From Lachnospiraceae bacterium (GTDB lineage Bacteria > Bacillota_A > Clostridia > Lachnospirales > Lachnospiraceae): 54,358 nucleotides of DNA. Below the pieces are notes generated by a model that did no database searches, was not told where the DNA came from, and saw only the letters and a list, made by a program, of their open reading frames with translations. This document shows positions 28,019-36,451 of the stretch, one piece after another. Position 1 is the stretch's first letter; the number at the start of each line of letters is the position of its first letter. Position numbers and translations under genes: made by a program. The stretch spans positions 1 through 54,358 of the forward strand of contig JAFZQP010000154.1 in assembly GCA_017620345.1 (NCBI GenBank), written 5' to 3'.

Positions 28019-29898
28019 ATAAGTTAAGATCCGCTGATGATCTTGCCAAGATCAGAGAAAAATGTGAACAGCGCATTTCCGGTATTAAATGCAGGATACT
28101 CGTATGTGCGGGTACAGGCTGTCTTGCCGGCGGTTCCCAGAAGATCTATGAGAGGCTTTGCGAACTGTGTGGCAATAACCCGGATGCTTCGATCGAATTC
28201 GGTGACGGTATCGCCTGCTCCGACATACATACCGATGTACAAAAGAGCGGATGTCACGGCTTCTGTGAAATGGGTCCGCTCGTTCGAATAGAGCCGTATA
28301 ACTTTCTGTATATCAAGGTAAAACCTGAGGACTGTGATGAGATATACAACACTACGGTCCTTTCAGGCAAGCCCGTGGAAAGGCTTCTGTATACTATGAA
28401 CGGGGTTACCTATCCGGCTCAGGAGGATATCCCTTTCTATGCGAAGCAGATGCGCCTCGTTCTTAAGAACTGCGGTCATATAGGCGCCGAGCATATTGAA
28501 GAAGCGCTTGCCTTCGACGGATACAAGGCTCTTGAAAAGGCATTGTTCACAATGACCCCTGAAGAAGTCATAAACGTTATATACGATTCCAACCTTCGCG
28601 GCCGCGGGGGCGGAGGCTTCCAGACCGGATACAAATGGAAACAGGTGGCACGCCAGGAGGAGACCGTAAGGTATGTCGTCTGTAACGGTGACGAAGGCGA
28701 TCCAGGCGCATTTATGGACCGAAGCGTTATGGAAGGCGACCCTCACAAGATGATAGAGGGTATGATAATCGCCGCATATGCGGTAGCCGCTTCTGAAGGA
28801 TATATTTATGTGCGTGCGGAGTATCCGCTTGCAGTATCGAGGCTTAAGATCGCGATAGCACAGGCAGAAGAAGCAGGACTCCTCGGAGATGACATATTGG
28901 GATCGGGATTTTCGTTCCATCTTCACATCAACAAAGGCGCCGGTGCTTTTGTGTGCGGAGAAGGAAGTGCGCTTACCGCTTCGATCGAGGGCGAACGCGG
29001 AATGCCGAGGACCAAGCCGCCGCGTACGGTTGAACAGGGTCTGTTCGGTAAACCTACGGTACTTAATAATGTTGAGACATATGCGAATGTCCCGATGATC
29101 ATAATCAAAGGCTCCGACTGGTATCATTCCATCGGAACCGAAAAGAGCCCCGGTACCAAGGCTTTTGCCGTGACCGGAAGTATAAACAATACGGGCCTTA
29201 TCGAAGTCCCGATGGGAACAACACTTCGGGAGATCGTATATGATATCGGCGGTGGTATCAAGGGCGGCAAAGAGTTTAAGGCGGTCCAGATAGGAGGACC
29301 TTCCGGAGGATGTCTGATATCATCCGATCTTGATGTACCGCTTGATTTTGACTCCCTTAAGGCAAAGGGCGCGATGATCGGATCGGGCGGCCTTGTCATA
29401 ATGGACGAAGATACATGTATGGTTGAGGTCGCGAGATTCTTCATGAACTTCACCCAGAATGAGAGCTGCGGAAAATGTGTTCCGTGTCGTGAAGGCACGA
29501 TGCGTATGCTTGAGATACTTGAGGATATAGTAGCCGGGCGAGGTCGTGAGGAGCAGCTTGATCTTCTTGAGGAGCTCGGACGGGCCATAACGGACACTGC
29601 ACTGTGCGGACTCGGCAAATCAGCCGCACTTCCGGTACTGTCTACCCTTAAGGTGTTCAGAGAGGAATACCTTGAGCATGTGAGGGATAAGAAATGCCGC
29701 ACCGGTACTTGTAAGGCGCTCCTTAATTACAGGATCGAGCCGGAGAAGTGCAAGGGCTGCAGCAAGTGTGCGAGAAACTGTCCTGTTGGGGCAATAACGG
29801 GCGAATTGAAGTCGCCGTATACGATAGATACGAGCAAATGCATCAAATGCGGTGCATGTGCGGACAACTGTCCTTTTGGCGCTGTTACCAGATCTTAA
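28015..29898 (+). CDS. hydB: NADH-dependent [FeFe]-hydrogenase, NuoF-like flavin subunit
   Basis: 627 residues, the NAD(H)- and FMN-binding subunit. An N-terminal [2Fe-2S] domain (VCAGTGCLAGG...KSGCHGFCEMG) leads to the NuoF core: GRGGGGFQTGYKW, NGDEGDPGAFMDRSVMEGDP and ESCGKCVPCREG for a [4Fe-4S] cluster. Two C-terminal ferredoxin clusters follow (CKGCSKCARNCP, CIKCGACADNCP). This layout is that of HydB in electron-bifurcating HydABC, which couples NADH and reduced ferredoxin to H2. Confidence 0.95.
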   Translation: MNKLRSADDLAKIREKCEQRISGIKCRILVCAGTGCLAGGSQKIYERLCELCGNNPDASIEFGDGIACSDIHTDVQKSGCHGFCEMGPLVRIEPYNFLYIKVKPEDCDEIYNTTVLSGKPVERLLYTMNGVTYPAQEDIPFYAKQMRLVLKNCGHIGAEHIEEALAFDGYKALEKALFTMTPEEVINVIYDSNLRGRGGGGFQTGYKWKQVARQEETVRYVVCNGDEGDPGAFMDRSVMEGDPHKMIEGMIIAAYAVAASEGYIYVRAEYPLAVSRLKIAIAQAEEAGLLGDDILGSGFSFHLHINKGAGAFVCGEGSALTASIEGERGMPRTKPPRTVEQGLFGKPTVLNNVETYANVPMIIIKGSDWYHSIGTEKSPGTKAFAVTGSINNTGLIEVPMGTTLREIVYDIGGGIKGGKEFKAVQIGGPSGGCLISSDLDVPLDFDSLKAKGAMIGSGGLVIMDEDTCMVEVARFFMNFTQNESCGKCVPCREGTMRMLEILEDIVAGRGREEQLDLLEELGRAITDTALCGLGKSAALPVLSTLKVFREEYLEHVRDKKCRTGTCKALLNYRIEPEKCKGCSKCARNCPVGAITGELKSPYTIDTSKCIKCGACADNCPFGAVTRS

Positions 29899-29910
29899 GG
29901 AGGCCTGTGA

Positions 29911-31596
29911 ATGGATTATATGACAATAGACGGCATCAAGGTGCCGATAGAAGGTGAGAAGAACATCCTCTCCCTCATAAGGAAAGCCGGAATAGACATT
30001 CCTACATTCTGCTATCATTCGGATCTGTCGATCTACGGTGCATGCAGGATGTGTATGGTTGAGGACGATCGCGGCAAGATGTTTGCATCCTGTTCGGAAG
30101 TTCCGCGCCCGAACATGGTGATCCATACGAATACGAAGAAACTCCAGCAGTACAGAAAGCTCATCATTGAGCTGCTTCTGTCCACACACTGCAGAGACTG
30201 TACGACCTGTACCAAGAACGGGATGTGTGAACTTCAGAGCCTTGCATATCGTGTAGGCGTGCATTCCGTCAGGTTTGAAAACAAGAAAGAACAGCTCCCG
30301 ATAGATATGAGCTCCGTTTGTATTGTAAGAGATCCGAATAAATGTATCCTATGCGGTGACTGCGTGAGAACATGTTCGGAAAATCAGGGGATCGGGGCGA
30401 TCGATTTTGCCCACAGGGGCTCCAAGATGCAGATCACACCTGCTTTCGGAAAGGATCTGTGCGATACGGACTGTGTCGGATGCGGTCAATGCGCCGTTGT
30501 CTGTCCTACAGCCGCTATCTCGATAAGAACAAACGTTACCGAGGTGTGGGATGCGATCGAGGATCCGAAAAAGCGTGTAGTTGCGCAGATAGCTCCCGCG
30601 GTCAGAGTAGCGATAGGTGACAAGTTCTCCCTTCCCAGGGGTGAAAATGCGATGGGCAAGCTTGTCAAAGCACTGCGCATCATGGGATTCGATGAAGTAT
30701 ATGATACGAACTTCGGTGCGGATCTTACCGTTGTCGAGGAATCAAAGGAATTTGCCGAGAGACTGAAAAAGGGCGAGAATCTGCCGCTCTTTACATCATG
30801 CTGTCCCGGATGGGTCAAATTCTGTGAGAACAAGTATCCCGAGTTCCTTCCGAACGTCTCCACATGCCGTTCGCCGATGAGCATGCTCTCACCGGTAATA
30901 AAGGAGTACTTTGCGAAGGCTGACGCCGAAGAAGGAAAAGAGACATACGTAGTGGCGATAATGCCGTGTACAGCCAAGAAATCCGAGATACTCCGTCCCG
31001 ATAATCATACGGACGGCCGTCAGGACACCGATATTGTAATAACCACGCAGGAGATAATCCGTATGATCAAGCAGGTAGGTATCAAGTTTGAAACGCTTGA
31101 GAGCGAAGCGTGCGATATGCCGTTCTCGATGGCTTCGGGCGGTGCTTCGATATTCGGTATTACCGGCGGTGTGACAGAAGCAGTCCTTCGGCATCTGTCA
31201 GAGGATAAGGATCATATTACTCTTGAGGATATCAAGTATTCGGGTATCAGAGGAAAGCAGGGCTTCAAGGAGGCAACGGTGTCTCTCGGAGATAAGGAGC
31301 TTAAGATAGCTGTCGTTCACGGACTTAAGAACGCCGCAGATCTTCTTGACAGGATCAAGGCCGGAGAGGTGAAGTATGATTTTGTGGAAGTCATGGCATG
31401 CAGACGCGGATGTATCCTCGGAGGAGGACAGCCTGTTCCGATGGGCCCGACCACGAGAAGTGCGCGTATGGACGGCATTTATCAGGTGGATCAGTTATCA
31501 ACTATAAGGTACACGGGTGAGAATCCATTCCTTACACAGGTATACAATGACGTGATAGCCGGACGGGAACACGAACTGTTACACAGGAGCATGTAA
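29911..31596 (+). CDS. hydA: [FeFe]-hydrogenase catalytic subunit
   Basis: 561 residues. N-terminal [2Fe-2S] domain (CYHSDLSIYGACRMCMVE), His-ligated cluster region (THCRDCTTCTKNGMCELQ), two ferredoxin clusters (CILCGDCVRTC, CVGCGQCAVVCP) and the H-cluster domain with all three signatures: L1 FTSCCPGW, L2 MPCTAKKSE, L3 MACRRGCILGGGQP. Shorter at the C-terminus than HydA forms carrying an extra [2Fe-2S] domain. AAGGAGG before the ATG. The maturases HydEFG are not in the window. Confidence 0.96.
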   Translation: MDYMTIDGIKVPIEGEKNILSLIRKAGIDIPTFCYHSDLSIYGACRMCMVEDDRGKMFASCSEVPRPNMVIHTNTKKLQQYRKLIIELLLSTHCRDCTTCTKNGMCELQSLAYRVGVHSVRFENKKEQLPIDMSSVCIVRDPNKCILCGDCVRTCSENQGIGAIDFAHRGSKMQITPAFGKDLCDTDCVGCGQCAVVCPTAAISIRTNVTEVWDAIEDPKKRVVAQIAPAVRVAIGDKFSLPRGENAMGKLVKALRIMGFDEVYDTNFGADLTVVEESKEFAERLKKGENLPLFTSCCPGWVKFCENKYPEFLPNVSTCRSPMSMLSPVIKEYFAKADAEEGKETYVVAIMPCTAKKSEILRPDNHTDGRQDTDIVITTQEIIRMIKQVGIKFETLESEACDMPFSMASGGASIFGITGGVTEAVLRHLSEDKDHITLEDIKYSGIRGKQGFKEATVSLGDKELKIAVVHGLKNAADLLDRIKAGEVKYDFVEVMACRRGCILGGGQPVPMGPTTRSARMDGIYQVDQLSTIRYTGENPFLTQVYNDVIAGREHELLHRSM

Positions 31597-32771
31597 TGAA
31601 ATACAGAGGGGATAATAATAAGGACGGACTGTCCGCTCTCGGATTCGGGTGCATGAGATTTCCCAAGAAGGGGAACGGGTTCGATCATGACGAGATAGAG
31701 CGGGAACTGAAGTATGCGGTTGAGAACGGTGTCAATTATTTTGATACTGCGTTCCTGTATCCGGGAAACGAGGAGATACTCGGTAAGATACTTGAGAAGA
31801 CCGGCCTTCGTGACAGGATAAACATCGCGAGCAAGATGCCGCATTATTATATGAAGACGGTTGAGGATGCCGAAAAGCATTTTAACGAACAGCTCTCCCG
31901 GCTTCGTACCGATCATATCGATTATTATCTGATGCATATGCTTCCCGATGTGAAGACATGGAGAGCATTATGCGAGCGCGGTATCGATAAGTGGCTCGAA
32001 GAAAAGAAGAGCGCCGGGAAGATAAGAAGGATCGGGTTCTCTTTTCACGGTTCATCCGACATGTTCATACGGCTCCTTCATGAGTATGACTGGGAATTCG
32101 CACAGATACAGTATAATTACCTTGATGAAAATACACAGGCAGGGGTAAGAGGACTTAAAGAAGCTGCTTTTATGGGAATACCTGTCATCATCATGGAACC
32201 GCTCAGAGGCGGAAGACTGGTAAATGCCCTTCCGAAAAAGGCAGTGGAGATCATTAAGACATCGACTCCCGGATGGTCGACCGCGGAATTCGGACTCAGA
32301 TGGCTGTGGAACCAGCCGGAAGTCACTACGGTTCTGTCGGGTATGAATTCCATGGAGATGGTCAGGGAGAACATCCGGATAGCTGCCGATATGGAGCCCG
32401 GGTCATTGAATCCCGATATAATGAGCACGTACGAGAAGGTTATATCCGAGATCGAATCAAAGGCAAACATCAGATGCACAGGATGCAGTTACTGTATGCC
32501 CTGTCCGATGGGAGTTGATATACCCGGGTGCTTCAGGATATTTAATTCATCTCATATAGACGGCTATTCCAACGGCTTGAGAGAGTATTACATGTGCACT
32601 GCCATGAAGAATGAGAGATCCATGGCATCCCGGTGCGTCAAGTGCGGAAAGTGTGAAACCAAGTGCCCGCAAGGCATTGAGATAAGAAAAGAACTTGTAA
32701 GGGTCAAAAGGCGATTTGAGAATCCGGTATTTAAGCTGATGACATTTTTAATGCCCGGGAAACTAAAATAG
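31596..32771 (+). CDS. Aldo/keto reductase with C-terminal ferredoxin domain
   Basis: 391 residues: a TIM-barrel aldo/keto reductase (GFGCMRFPKKG, FDTAFLYPGNEEIL with the catalytic Asp/Tyr, ASKMP lysine, HIDYYLMHML) and a C-terminal [4Fe-4S] domain (CTGCSYCMPCPMGVDIP, CVKCGKCETKCPQGIEI). This fused family is common in anaerobes and likely exchanges electrons with ferredoxin. Its start overlaps the hydA stop region, so it probably belongs to the hydrogenase operon. Substrate unknown. Confidence 0.87.
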   Translation: MKYRGDNNKDGLSALGFGCMRFPKKGNGFDHDEIERELKYAVENGVNYFDTAFLYPGNEEILGKILEKTGLRDRINIASKMPHYYMKTVEDAEKHFNEQLSRLRTDHIDYYLMHMLPDVKTWRALCERGIDKWLEEKKSAGKIRRIGFSFHGSSDMFIRLLHEYDWEFAQIQYNYLDENTQAGVRGLKEAAFMGIPVIIMEPLRGGRLVNALPKKAVEIIKTSTPGWSTAEFGLRWLWNQPEVTTVLSGMNSMEMVRENIRIAADMEPGSLNPDIMSTYEKVISEIESKANIRCTGCSYCMPCPMGVDIPGCFRIFNSSHIDGYSNGLREYYMCTAMKNERSMASRCVKCGKCETKCPQGIEIRKELVRVKRRFENPVFKLMTFLMPGKLK

Positions 32772-32791
32772 ATTAGGTCATATATACACGA

Positions 32792-33613
32792 ATGAGAAAG
32801 AAATGGTCTTTTTTAATTTGCATATTGCTTATTGTCTGCCTTGTATTACCGGGTTGCGACAGTAAGACAGAGGAAGGAGCGGATACCGGGGCTGATGCCG
32901 ACGCATCGGAGCCTGCACCTGCGGATGATTACGAAGACTACATCCGGTCTGCTATCTCATCCGTAAATGATGCTGCTACACAGCCGCAACAGACAACACC
33001 GGCTCCCACGCAGACTTCAGATACGGCTCCCGCCGAATCTCCGACAATAGATGACGACGTTTCCATATCCTCAATGGAAAGTCCTGATGATGCGGACTAT
33101 CAGTTTCCGACGAAATCATCTTCAGATGAGGATCCGTCCCTGTCTCCGACGGAGGATCCCAATGCAACTCCGACGCCGACGCCTACTCCGTATATCACGC
33201 CCGAGGAATTTGATGTCGGTAAATGCTGTATCTATATTAACGGAGAGAGCGACAGTGCATTCGGTACCGAGATGATAACAGCGATCAACAAGGCAAGGAC
33301 CGATCTGGGGTACAGTCCCCTTATATCGAACAAAAGCCTTTCGACATGTGCGGACAGACGGACAAGGGAGATAGCAGCCAATTACTCTCATACAAGACCG
33401 AACGGGCTTGCGTTCTACAGCCTTGCTCCGGAGCATTTTAAGGCGGAAATGCTGGCTATCAACAATCAGAAGGCGGAAGAGGTCGTTGACCTTATGATCA
33501 AGAACGATCCGATATCACGAGGTCTTATTTTTACGGAAAAGTATCAGTCCATAGGTGCATCATGCTTCAAATGTAACGGAATAAAGTATGCGGTGGTCGC
33601 TTTCGGGCTTTAA
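32792..33613 (+). CDS. CAP/SCP-domain lipoprotein; element integration target
   Basis: 273 residues. Signal peptide and lipobox LVLPGC predict a lipoprotein. A low-complexity Thr/Pro/Ser-rich spacer (~25-145, ending PTPTPTPYITPE) leads to a CAP-like domain (MITAINKARTDLGYSPL, CADRRTREIAANYSHTRPNG, SIGASCFKCNGIKYAVVAFG). The last three codons and the stop lie within the 15-bp repeat bounding the inserted element, so the protein is unchanged by the insertion. Only a weak ribosome site is visible. Confidence 0.8.
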   Translation: MRKKWSFLICILLIVCLVLPGCDSKTEEGADTGADADASEPAPADDYEDYIRSAISSVNDAATQPQQTTPAPTQTSDTAPAESPTIDDDVSISSMESPDDADYQFPTKSSSDEDPSLSPTEDPNATPTPTPTPYITPEEFDVGKCCIYINGESDSAFGTEMITAINKARTDLGYSPLISNKSLSTCADRRTREIAANYSHTRPNGLAFYSLAPEHFKAEMLAINNQKAEEVVDLMIKNDPISRGLIFTEKYQSIGASCFKCNGIKYAVVAFGL

Positions 33614-33615
33614 AA
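33601..33615 (+). repeat. Left attachment repeat, attL core
   Basis: TTTCGGGCTTTAAAA, identical to 45107-45121. It contains the end of the CAP lipoprotein gene including its TAA. Identity stops on both sides (c/a before, c/t after), so the duplicated core is exactly 15 bp. Confidence 0.88.
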
Positions 33616-33632
33616 CCTAAATGTCAATAATA

Positions 33633-33640
33633 ATTGCATA
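33633..33640 (+). repeat. Left arm of symmetric attP inverted repeat
   Basis: ATTGCATA begins 17 bp inside the left core. Its exact inverted copy TATGCAAT at 45082-45089 ends 17 bp before the right core. In the circular form both would flank the single core at equal distance, as a recombinase-binding pair would. Confidence 0.6.
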
Positions 33641-33642
33641 AC

Positions 33643-34713
33643 TTAACAAATTGTTAACATTTTCGTAATAATTCGTTCATATGTTGGATCTGCTGCGGAA
33701 ACCTCTCCGAGCAGATCCACACTTGATTTTCCGGCAAATAATGCCCGGGGATATGTATTGATGAAATCCTGGAGGTTTATGATATCATCCGGAGATACCT
33801 TATTAAGTGATGTACCCTTTGGATAGAATCTCCGGATAAGTTTATTCTGATTTTCGTTCGATCCTCGTTCCGATGATCTATAAGGGTGACAGTAGTATAA
33901 AGTTGTCCGGTCCTTTTCAATACCCTTGTTATCCAGGAACTCAACTCCATTATCAGAAGTGATGGATTTAAAGACGAGTCGGAAGTCTTTTCTTCCTAAT
34001 TGCTTCTCCAATCTATCTATTTCCCTTACAACGTTTTCCATGTTTTTGGTTTTTAACTTACGGATAAGTTCTAGTCTTGTTTGACGTTCAGTAAAGACAA
34101 GAAAAGCGGAACCGCCATTTTTGGATCCGACTACCGAGTCCATCTCCCAATGTCCGAATGCGGACCGATCATTGACATCTTCAGGGCGATCATCTATTGA
34201 ATTACATAATGTATTTGTTTTGGATACTTTTGACCGGGATTGATGTTTAGGTTTCTTTTTACGTTTATATGGCAGGTCCGTTATTTGAATCCTGGTTATG
34301 TTTTTTGAGTTGATGTAGTTGTAGACTGTATTAAGGCATACCGGAGCATTTTCATACATTATAAGAGCCGAATACGGACTATATTTTTCCTTGATGATCT
34401 TATGTTCAAGGTACTTAATAAATTCAGAGTTTCTTTTACATTTCATTTCACGTCCTCTTCTGGAAAGATTTTCTTTTGAGGTTGTATGAGCATAGTCAGC
34501 TTTATAGGTAGTATAAAGAGTTAGGTCTGTTCTCATTTGTGTGATAAGACCTTTATGAATCTCACGATAAACAGTAGAGTATTCTCGATTAAGTTCTATA
34601 CTTATTTTTCGTATAGAATAATGCTTGTTATTGTAAAGATGTTCGATGATATATCGATCACGTTCCGTTATGTAGTTGTATTGCTTTTTCTTTTGCTTTT
34701 TCTCATTATCCAT
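33643..34713 (-). CDS. IS30-family DDE transposase
   Basis: 356 residues from ATG 34713, with GAGG upstream; an in-frame GTG at 34734 lacks a ribosome site. N-terminal helix-turn-helix ITERDRYIIEHLYNNKHYSI...SIELNREYSTVYREI, then the IS30 catalytic core: FGHWEMDSVVGSK (first Asp), FKSITSDNGVEFLD (second Asp) and YYCHPYRSSERGSNENQNKL (Glu). It appears intact. No convincing long terminal inverted repeats around it were found; only AATGTCAA-type matches near 33620 and the palindrome at 34896-34944. It may be the integration enzyme of the element, or an independent insertion sequence. Confidence 0.9.
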   Translation of the reverse strand: MDNEKKQKKKQYNYITERDRYIIEHLYNNKHYSIRKISIELNREYSTVYREIHKGLITQMRTDLTLYTTYKADYAHTTSKENLSRRGREMKCKRNSEFIKYLEHKIIKEKYSPYSALIMYENAPVCLNTVYNYINSKNITRIQITDLPYKRKKKPKHQSRSKVSKTNTLCNSIDDRPEDVNDRSAFGHWEMDSVVGSKNGGSAFLVFTERQTRLELIRKLKTKNMENVVREIDRLEKQLGRKDFRLVFKSITSDNGVEFLDNKGIEKDRTTLYYCHPYRSSERGSNENQNKLIRRFYPKGTSLNKVSPDDIINLQDFINTYPRALFAGKSSVDLLGEVSAADPTYERIITKMLTIC

Positions 34714-34744
34714 ATATTTATCCTCATTATCCACATACTTATAT

Positions 34745-34785
34745 CGGGGAAAAGTCTTTCCCCGCGACCGATCCTAGGTATCGGT
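34745..34785 (+). repeat. Two adjacent hairpins upstream of the transposase gene
   Basis: CGGGGAAA (34745-34752) pairs with TTTCCCCG (34757-34764) around a 4-nt loop. ACCGAT (34767-34772) pairs with ATCGGT (34780-34785). They lie in the leader of the minus-strand transposase and could be a regulatory structure or part of an element end. Confidence 0.5.
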
Positions 34786-34895
34786 CTCCCCATTCTCCTA
34801 GGCGTTCCCCCTAAAACCCCCTAAACTTCCTTGTTTATCACTTCCTCTCCGGTTATATGTTATGGCTATATCTACTTCAATTATGCACGACACTC

Positions 34896-34944
34896 TTTAA
34901 TGTCAAGGGTTTCACGTTGCGGGTTCCCCGCCCTTGACATTAAA
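34896..34944. repeat. 14-bp perfect inverted repeat with inner stem
   Basis: TTTAATGTCAAGGG and CCCTTGACATTAAA frame a 21-nt spacer that itself contains GCGGG/CCCGC. The arm resembles the start of the element interior near 33619 (TAAATGTCAA), so it may mark an IS30 end; it could also be a protein-binding site. Confidence 0.6.
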
Positions 34945-35005
34945 TCCCTTACGTGCAATCTCATAGCCAACCCCGTTTATGCCTTTTTAATGGAGGAAGC
35001 CCTCA

Positions 35006-35376
35006 GTTAACTGTCAATGAATGCAGGGGATATAAAGACTCCAATGCAGAACATAAGGACGGGTGCCCTCGGCAGCTTGAACAAAACTATGTTCCGGGAA
35101 CATTGTTTATTTTGAACAAAAACATTATTACAAGATCAATCCTGGAAGATGGATCCGAAGCATGAGCTGATGGATCATAGCAATAATCAGTAAGAGTTAA
35201 CCGTCAATGTTTTGAAAGTTAACTATCAATATTGATGATTGAAAGTTAACTGTCAAAGGATTCATTATCACATATCATCACAAGGATCCGAAGGAACCCC
35301 GCGCCCGGCGAGGAGATTATTCTATAAAAGATCATGTTAAAGACAAGGTAGTGAAGATTTTGAAAGTTAACTTTAA
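35006..35376 (+). repeat. GTTAAC..TCAA repeat cluster, left group
   Basis: Direct copies of a GTTAACYRTCAA motif at 35006 (GTTAACTGTCAATG), 35196 (GTTAACCGTCAATG), 35218 (GTTAACTATCAAT) and 35245 (GTTAACTGTCAAAG), with a partial copy GTTAACTTTAA at 35366. All lie on the + strand in noncoding DNA. They look like binding sites of one DNA-binding protein. More copies follow at 37607-37704 and 38326. Confidence 0.7.
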
Positions 35377-35442
35377 GCAGAAGGATAAGAGCAGATAAAC
35401 GCGCCACTCCCGACCCGTTTAAGTTGCGAGGAAAGAAGCAAA

Positions 35443-35812
35443 TATCTGTATCGGCTTTATGGCAGGCAAGCGAACTGTTTTCTAAGCCATGCTGCGCACC
35501 CTCTGAGCAGGGAGCCGAGATATAACCCGCGGGGATGATCCCGTTTAGGTTATGACAGTCTTACTTGACATAGAAATTGTTAGAAAGATGTGGGAAGGTA
35601 GGACCTCTTCAAAACACAGTTTCGGATCCCGCCATCGATAAACGTAGTGTTGGGTCCAGGTTCATCCGACCATAGTCTTTGGTATGCTACTTCTTCTGGT
35701 TCCGAGTCTAACGTAGTGAACGCAAGTATAGTTATCGTTAGATAAGGACAGTTAGACGGGTCCGAACCTTATCAAGAACAACTCTTCTGAGTTTGCCAGT
35801 CGTGCTTTTTTT
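35443..35812 (+). ncRNA. Candidate structured noncoding RNA (uncharacterised)
   Basis: No credible coding sequence spans 34960-36100. Several compensating stems are visible here. A three-way junction is closed by TCGGCT (35451) with AGCCGA (35513), enclosing ATGGC (35459)/GCCAT (35486) and CTGC (35492)/GCAG (35507). Next comes ATAACC (35522)/GGTTAT (35548) around GGGAT/ATCCC. Further on, CTAACG (35708)/CGTTAG (35736) and GATAAGG (35741)/CCTTATC (35767) compete with GTCTAAC (35706)/GTTAGAC (35751) plus GGTTC/GAACC. AACTC-TTCT-GAGTT and a T7 run (35806-35812) could end it. Strand and ends are guesses. It may instead be structured ssDNA of the phage. Confidence 0.45.
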
Positions 35813-35840
35813 GAATTGATGGTTGAACATGCTTTTATAC

Positions 35841-36116
35841 AACTTCAATGTGCATACCCTATACGACCTTCTTTGTGGGTGCTATGCTTGGTGATTGTGA
35901 CTTTCGAGCCTAACCTCCATTCCGGTAAATTGCAAGGGGCAACCCTCCGGGAAAAAACTTTTTTTGTGGGTCATTCCCTTGGGTCTTACAAAAAAACTTT
36001 TTTTCCGCTTGCGCGGATTGCTATTCCCTTGCAATTTTCCTACATTCCGGTTTTCTCCGGCTCACGTCACAAATCACCAGCACCCACAAAGGAGGTAGGG
36101 TATGAACATTGAAGTT
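35841..36116 (+). repeat. Long nested foldback burying the ribosome site of the next gene
   Basis: Nested arms, left with right: 35841-35861 with 36096-36116 (20/21), 35867-35882 with 36080-36095 (15/16 plus a wobble), 35890-35901 with 36066-36078 (one bulge), GAGCC 35906 with GGCTC 36059, and 35924-35938 with 36026-36040 (14/15). The centre holds two AAAAAACTTTTTTT blocks. The right arm contains AAAGGAGG and the ATG of the gene at 36102, so a transcript starting upstream would hide its start. Alternatively it is a complementary-strand initiation site on ssDNA. Confidence 0.75.
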
Positions 36117-36380
36117 AAAAGCATAACCATCGATTCAAAAGCACAGACTGTGCAAATCTCAGGAGTTGATCTTGATAAGGTTCTTCTCAGTTTTGATTTT
36201 GACTCGGAACCGGAAGAAGTTGATTTCAAGTTTGACTGGTCGGAAGGACCTGGACCCCGTAACTATCTCTTGAAGGTTATCGAAAAGCAGAGAAAGGATC
36301 CGAAAATGAGTTTCAAAGAGGTCCTGGACAACCTTCCCGGAAAGATCATCTTTCTGAACAACAATTTCATAGTCAAGTAA
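36102..36380 (+). CDS. Unknown 92-residue acidic protein
   Basis: Supported by AAAGGAGG 6-8 nt before ATG 36102 and by a following hairpin. The product (MNIEVKSITIDSKAQTVQIS...) is acidic with alternating beta-like segments and ends GKIIFLNNNFIVK. I do not recognise the family. Its start codon lies in the right arm of the long foldback, so expression may depend on opening that structure. First gene of the + strand accessory module of the element. Confidence 0.7.
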   Translation: MNIEVKSITIDSKAQTVQISGVDLDKVLLSFDFDSEPEEVDFKFDWSEGPGPRNYLLKVIEKQRKDPKMSFKEVLDNLPGKIIFLNNNFIVK

Positions 36381-36397
36381 GACTGGATATAGGTTAT

Positions 36398-36433
36398 GAC
36401 CTCGGGGATCAATCCCCGGGGTTATATCTTTTT
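36398..36433 (+). terminator. Intrinsic terminator after the 92-residue gene
   Basis: CGGGGAT (36403-36409) pairs with ATCCCCG (36412-36418), extended outward by ACCT/GGGT-type pairs, followed by ATATCTTTTT. Located 18 nt after the stop. Confidence 0.65.
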
Positions 36434-36451
36434 AAGAAAGGGGGTGTGAGC

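Noticed and set aside
33601..33615. attL as a dif/Xer site
   Set aside because: The 15-mer does not resemble the ~28-bp dif pattern with two XerC/XerD half-sites; host Xer use is not excluded but not shown.
34896..34944. Inverted repeat as a CRESS origin
   Set aside because: The spacer carries no nonanucleotide, and the real origin candidate lies next to rep.
34953..35165. 70-codon + strand frame
   Set aside because: No ribosome site; it includes a GTTAAC repeat copy and shows no protein-like pattern.
35816..36112. 98-codon + strand frame
   Set aside because: It runs through the long foldback with its A/T blocks, has no ribosome site and yields low-quality protein; a coincidental frame.
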